Assembly: GCA_022567015.1 (NCBI GenBank)
Contig: JADFHR010000159.1
Location: 1 to 7,633 of the forward strand
From: Pseudomonadota bacterium
GTDB lineage: Bacteria; Pseudomonadota; Alphaproteobacteria; Rhodospirillales; 2-02-FULL-58-16
Direction of reading: 5' to 3'
Length of the DNA: 7,633 nucleotides
Below, piece after piece: positions 6,523-7,633 of this stretch. Within the stretch, counting starts at the first letter, position 1; each line of letters starts with the position of its first letter. Under the pieces are notes generated by a model that did no database searches, had not been told where the DNA came from, and saw only the letters and a program-made list of their open reading frames with translations. Both the position numbers and the translations under genes were made by a program.

Positions 6523-7633
6523 TCACGCAAAAAACCCGTGCAGGTACCAGGCGGGTTCGACGCCGGGCCGGTACAGCCCCTCCCGGTAGAGCCAGAAGCG
6601 CCGGCCCTCGGTGTCCTCCACCCGGTAGTAGTCGCGGATGCGGTGGCGGGGGGAGAAGGCGTCCGCGGGCTCTTCCAGCCACCATTCCGGACCGATGCGC
6701 TCGGGCCCGTCGGCGCGCGCCACCCGGTGCCGGTGCCGGCGCCAGCGGAACATCACCGGCGGGTGGTCGGGGACCGGCGCCATGACCTCGATGGGCTCGG
6801 GCCAGGGCAGCAGGTGCAGGGGGCGGGGCTGCACGGGCCGCCCGCCGGCGGTTTCGCTGTCCCGGGCGCCGTCCGTCTTGCCTGGGCGCCGGGAGTGCGG
6901 GGACCCGGCGGACGTGGCGGAGGCGGCGGGGACGGGAGGAGCGAGGGCGGAGACCTCCCGGCAGGCCCGCTCGGGGACATGGCTGGCGCGGGGCACCAGG
7001 CGCACCACCCGTTCGCGGCCGAGGCGGTTGCCCAGCCGGTCCACCAGCCGGGCGACGCCGTCTCCGTCTCCGTCCCCGGCCGTGTCCGCCATCCCGCGCC
7101 CCGTGCGCAGGGCGCCCTGGACGGGGGCGAGGGGATCGGCGGCGGTGGCGGCGAGGACCATCACCTCGACCCCGAAGCCCGGGTCCAGCCCCGCCAGCTT
7201 TTCCGCAAAAAGGCGTTCCAGGTGGTGCGCGTCGCGCGTCGGCCGGCCGGTGCCGATGTGGGCGCGGGCCACGGTGCCGTCGACCCGGTAGAGCGCCAGC
7301 TCCAGCCGCCGGGCGCCCCGGTGCGCCCGTTCCAGCCGCGCGCACAGGTCGTCGAGCAGCCGCCGTTCTCCGGCTGCTGCGAACTCCCAACCCCTCAAGT
7401 CAGCCCAGTTAGAGCCATCAACGAAAGGTCCTTTATGGACCAATCTATCGAAGCCAAAGCTTGCTGACTCGTTCGGTTCGTTTCGGGATTGGAAGGCACC
7501 AACGTGCCTAAATATCTTCTCCGTCGCCCCTATATCCCGCCGACCATTTAGGTAGTCATCCTTAAATCGCTGTACTCGAATCTCAGAAATAGGAGAGTCG
7601 ATGACGTGTTGGCTCTGGCGTTTCTCCTTAGCC
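6523..7633 (-). CDS. imuB: Chimeric ORF: unrecognised N-terminal segment fused in frame to the ImuB C-terminal region (5' end beyond the window)
   Basis: One frame runs without a stop from the right edge (first full codon 7632-7630) to TGA at 6525-6523, at least 369 codons. The last ~285 residues match the C-terminal part of ImuB, the inactive Y-family polymerase homologue that links ImuA, DnaE2 and the clamp: LLDDLCARLERAHRGARRL, RLVDRLGNRLGRERVVRL, SHVPERA, PWPEPIEVMAPVPD, RWRRHRHRVARADGPERI, RDYYRVED, RRFWLYREGLYRP and the final WYLHGFFA. The Y-family palm, fingers and expected clamp-binding region are missing. About 80 residues before this (HVIDSPISEIRVQRFKDDYL, then FGFDRLVHKGPFVDGSNW) do not look like ImuB and have different base composition. 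A TTG at 7443 is the nearest possible internal start, but the frame clearly continues upstream. The product could be an expressed fusion, or the imuB part may be a nonfunctional remnant. A GDGDGDG run near the middle is simple sequence. Confidence 0.75.
   Translation of the reverse strand, partial: AKEKRQSQHVIDSPISEIRVQRFKDDYLNGRRDIGATEKIFRHVGAFQSRNEPNESASFGFDRLVHKGPFVDGSNWADLRGWEFAAAGERRLLDDLCARLERAHRGARRLELALYRVDGTVARAHIGTGRPTRDAHHLERLFAEKLAGLDPGFGVEVMVLAATAADPLAPVQGALRTGRGMADTAGDGDGDGVARLVDRLGNRLGRERVVRLVPRASHVPERACREVSALAPPVPAASATSAGSPHSRRPGKTDGARDSETAGGRPVQPRPLHLLPWPEPIEVMAPVPDHPPVMFRWRRHRHRVARADGPERIGPEWWLEEPADAFSPRHRIRDYYRVEDTEGRRFWLYREGLYRPGVEPAWYLHGFFA
7355..7378. repeat. Inverted repeat at the imuB/foreign junction
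   Basis: AGCAGCCG and CGGCTGCT form a perfect 8-bp inverted repeat around an 8-base loop, directly where ImuB-like codons give way to the lower-G+C segment. It could be a scar or a hairpin that favoured recombination, but it also falls inside coding sequence with GC-rich codons, so chance is possible. Confidence 0.4.
7380..7633 (-). other. Lower-G+C foreign segment carrying the end of an unknown gene
   Basis: G+C drops to about half here (30 of 60 at 7501-7560) compared with 46 of 60 inside the imuB part at 6781-6840. Codon use also changes, with ATA, CTA, AGA and TTT appearing. Translated on the minus strand, the segment gives a polar sequence with helix-forming stretches and a GFDRLVHKGPFVDG motif followed by NWADLRGWEFAAAGE. 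I do not recognise the family. The pattern of a Lys-Gly-Phe step followed by a Trp-rich region recalls C-terminal parts of accessory-island proteins, but I cannot name one. The exact breakpoint is uncertain and lies at about 7365-7400. Confidence 0.6.

Noticed and set aside
6538..7467. Plus-strand frame opposite the imuB remnant
   Set aside because: Shadow frame in G+C-rich DNA; the minus-strand product carries the conserved ImuB C-terminal blocks.
7468..7488. GTTC-rich stretch resembling an alphaproteobacterial LexA box
   Set aside because: The spacing does not fit GTTC-N7-GTTC, and it is inside an open coding frame rather than a promoter.

Overview
The window is about 7.6 kb of mostly very G+C-rich DNA, and every supported gene lies on the minus strand, so transcription runs from right to left. 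Protein content and codon use suggest an alphaproteobacterium, probably related to the Rhodospirillales. This rests on a PhoX with a Tat leader, a DnaE2/ImuB mutagenesis pair and a CopD-like membrane protein; it is an inference from protein style, not a placement.

Layout from right to left. (1) 7633 to about 7380 is a lower-G+C segment (30 of 60 bases G/C at 7501-7560 by hand count) carrying the end of an unrecognised reading frame that enters from outside the window. (2) That frame continues without a stop into the last ~285 codons of imuB (to 6523), so the two form one in-frame chimeric ORF. The core of ImuB is not in the window. (3) 6511-5765 holds a compact FitAB/VapBC-type toxin-antitoxin module. 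It is preceded by five evenly spaced copies of an 8-bp palindrome, a likely autorepression operator, and it also has lower G+C than its flanks (32 of 60 at 5941-6000, against 46 of 60 at 6781-6840). (4) Thirteen bases after the toxin stop begins a complete dnaE2 (5751-2578), the error-prone polymerase that normally works with ImuA and ImuB. (5) A 214-bp gap holds a GC-rich hairpin that could end the dnaE2 transcript, and a possible 30-codon small ORF. (6) 2363-390 encodes a complete PhoX-family alkaline phosphatase with a twin-arginine leader. (7) The 5' part of a CopD-like integral membrane protein (281-1) leaves through the left edge.

The main story is a rebuilt mutagenesis locus. The usual imuA-imuB-dnaE2 cassette has been disturbed twice: a toxin-antitoxin module sits between imuB and dnaE2, and the 5' part of imuB is replaced by foreign coding sequence joined in frame to its C-terminal region. 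dnaE2 looks intact, but here it lies directly downstream of the toxin-antitoxin genes and has no visible SOS operator of its own. Whether an intact imuA/imuB exists elsewhere cannot be judged from this window.
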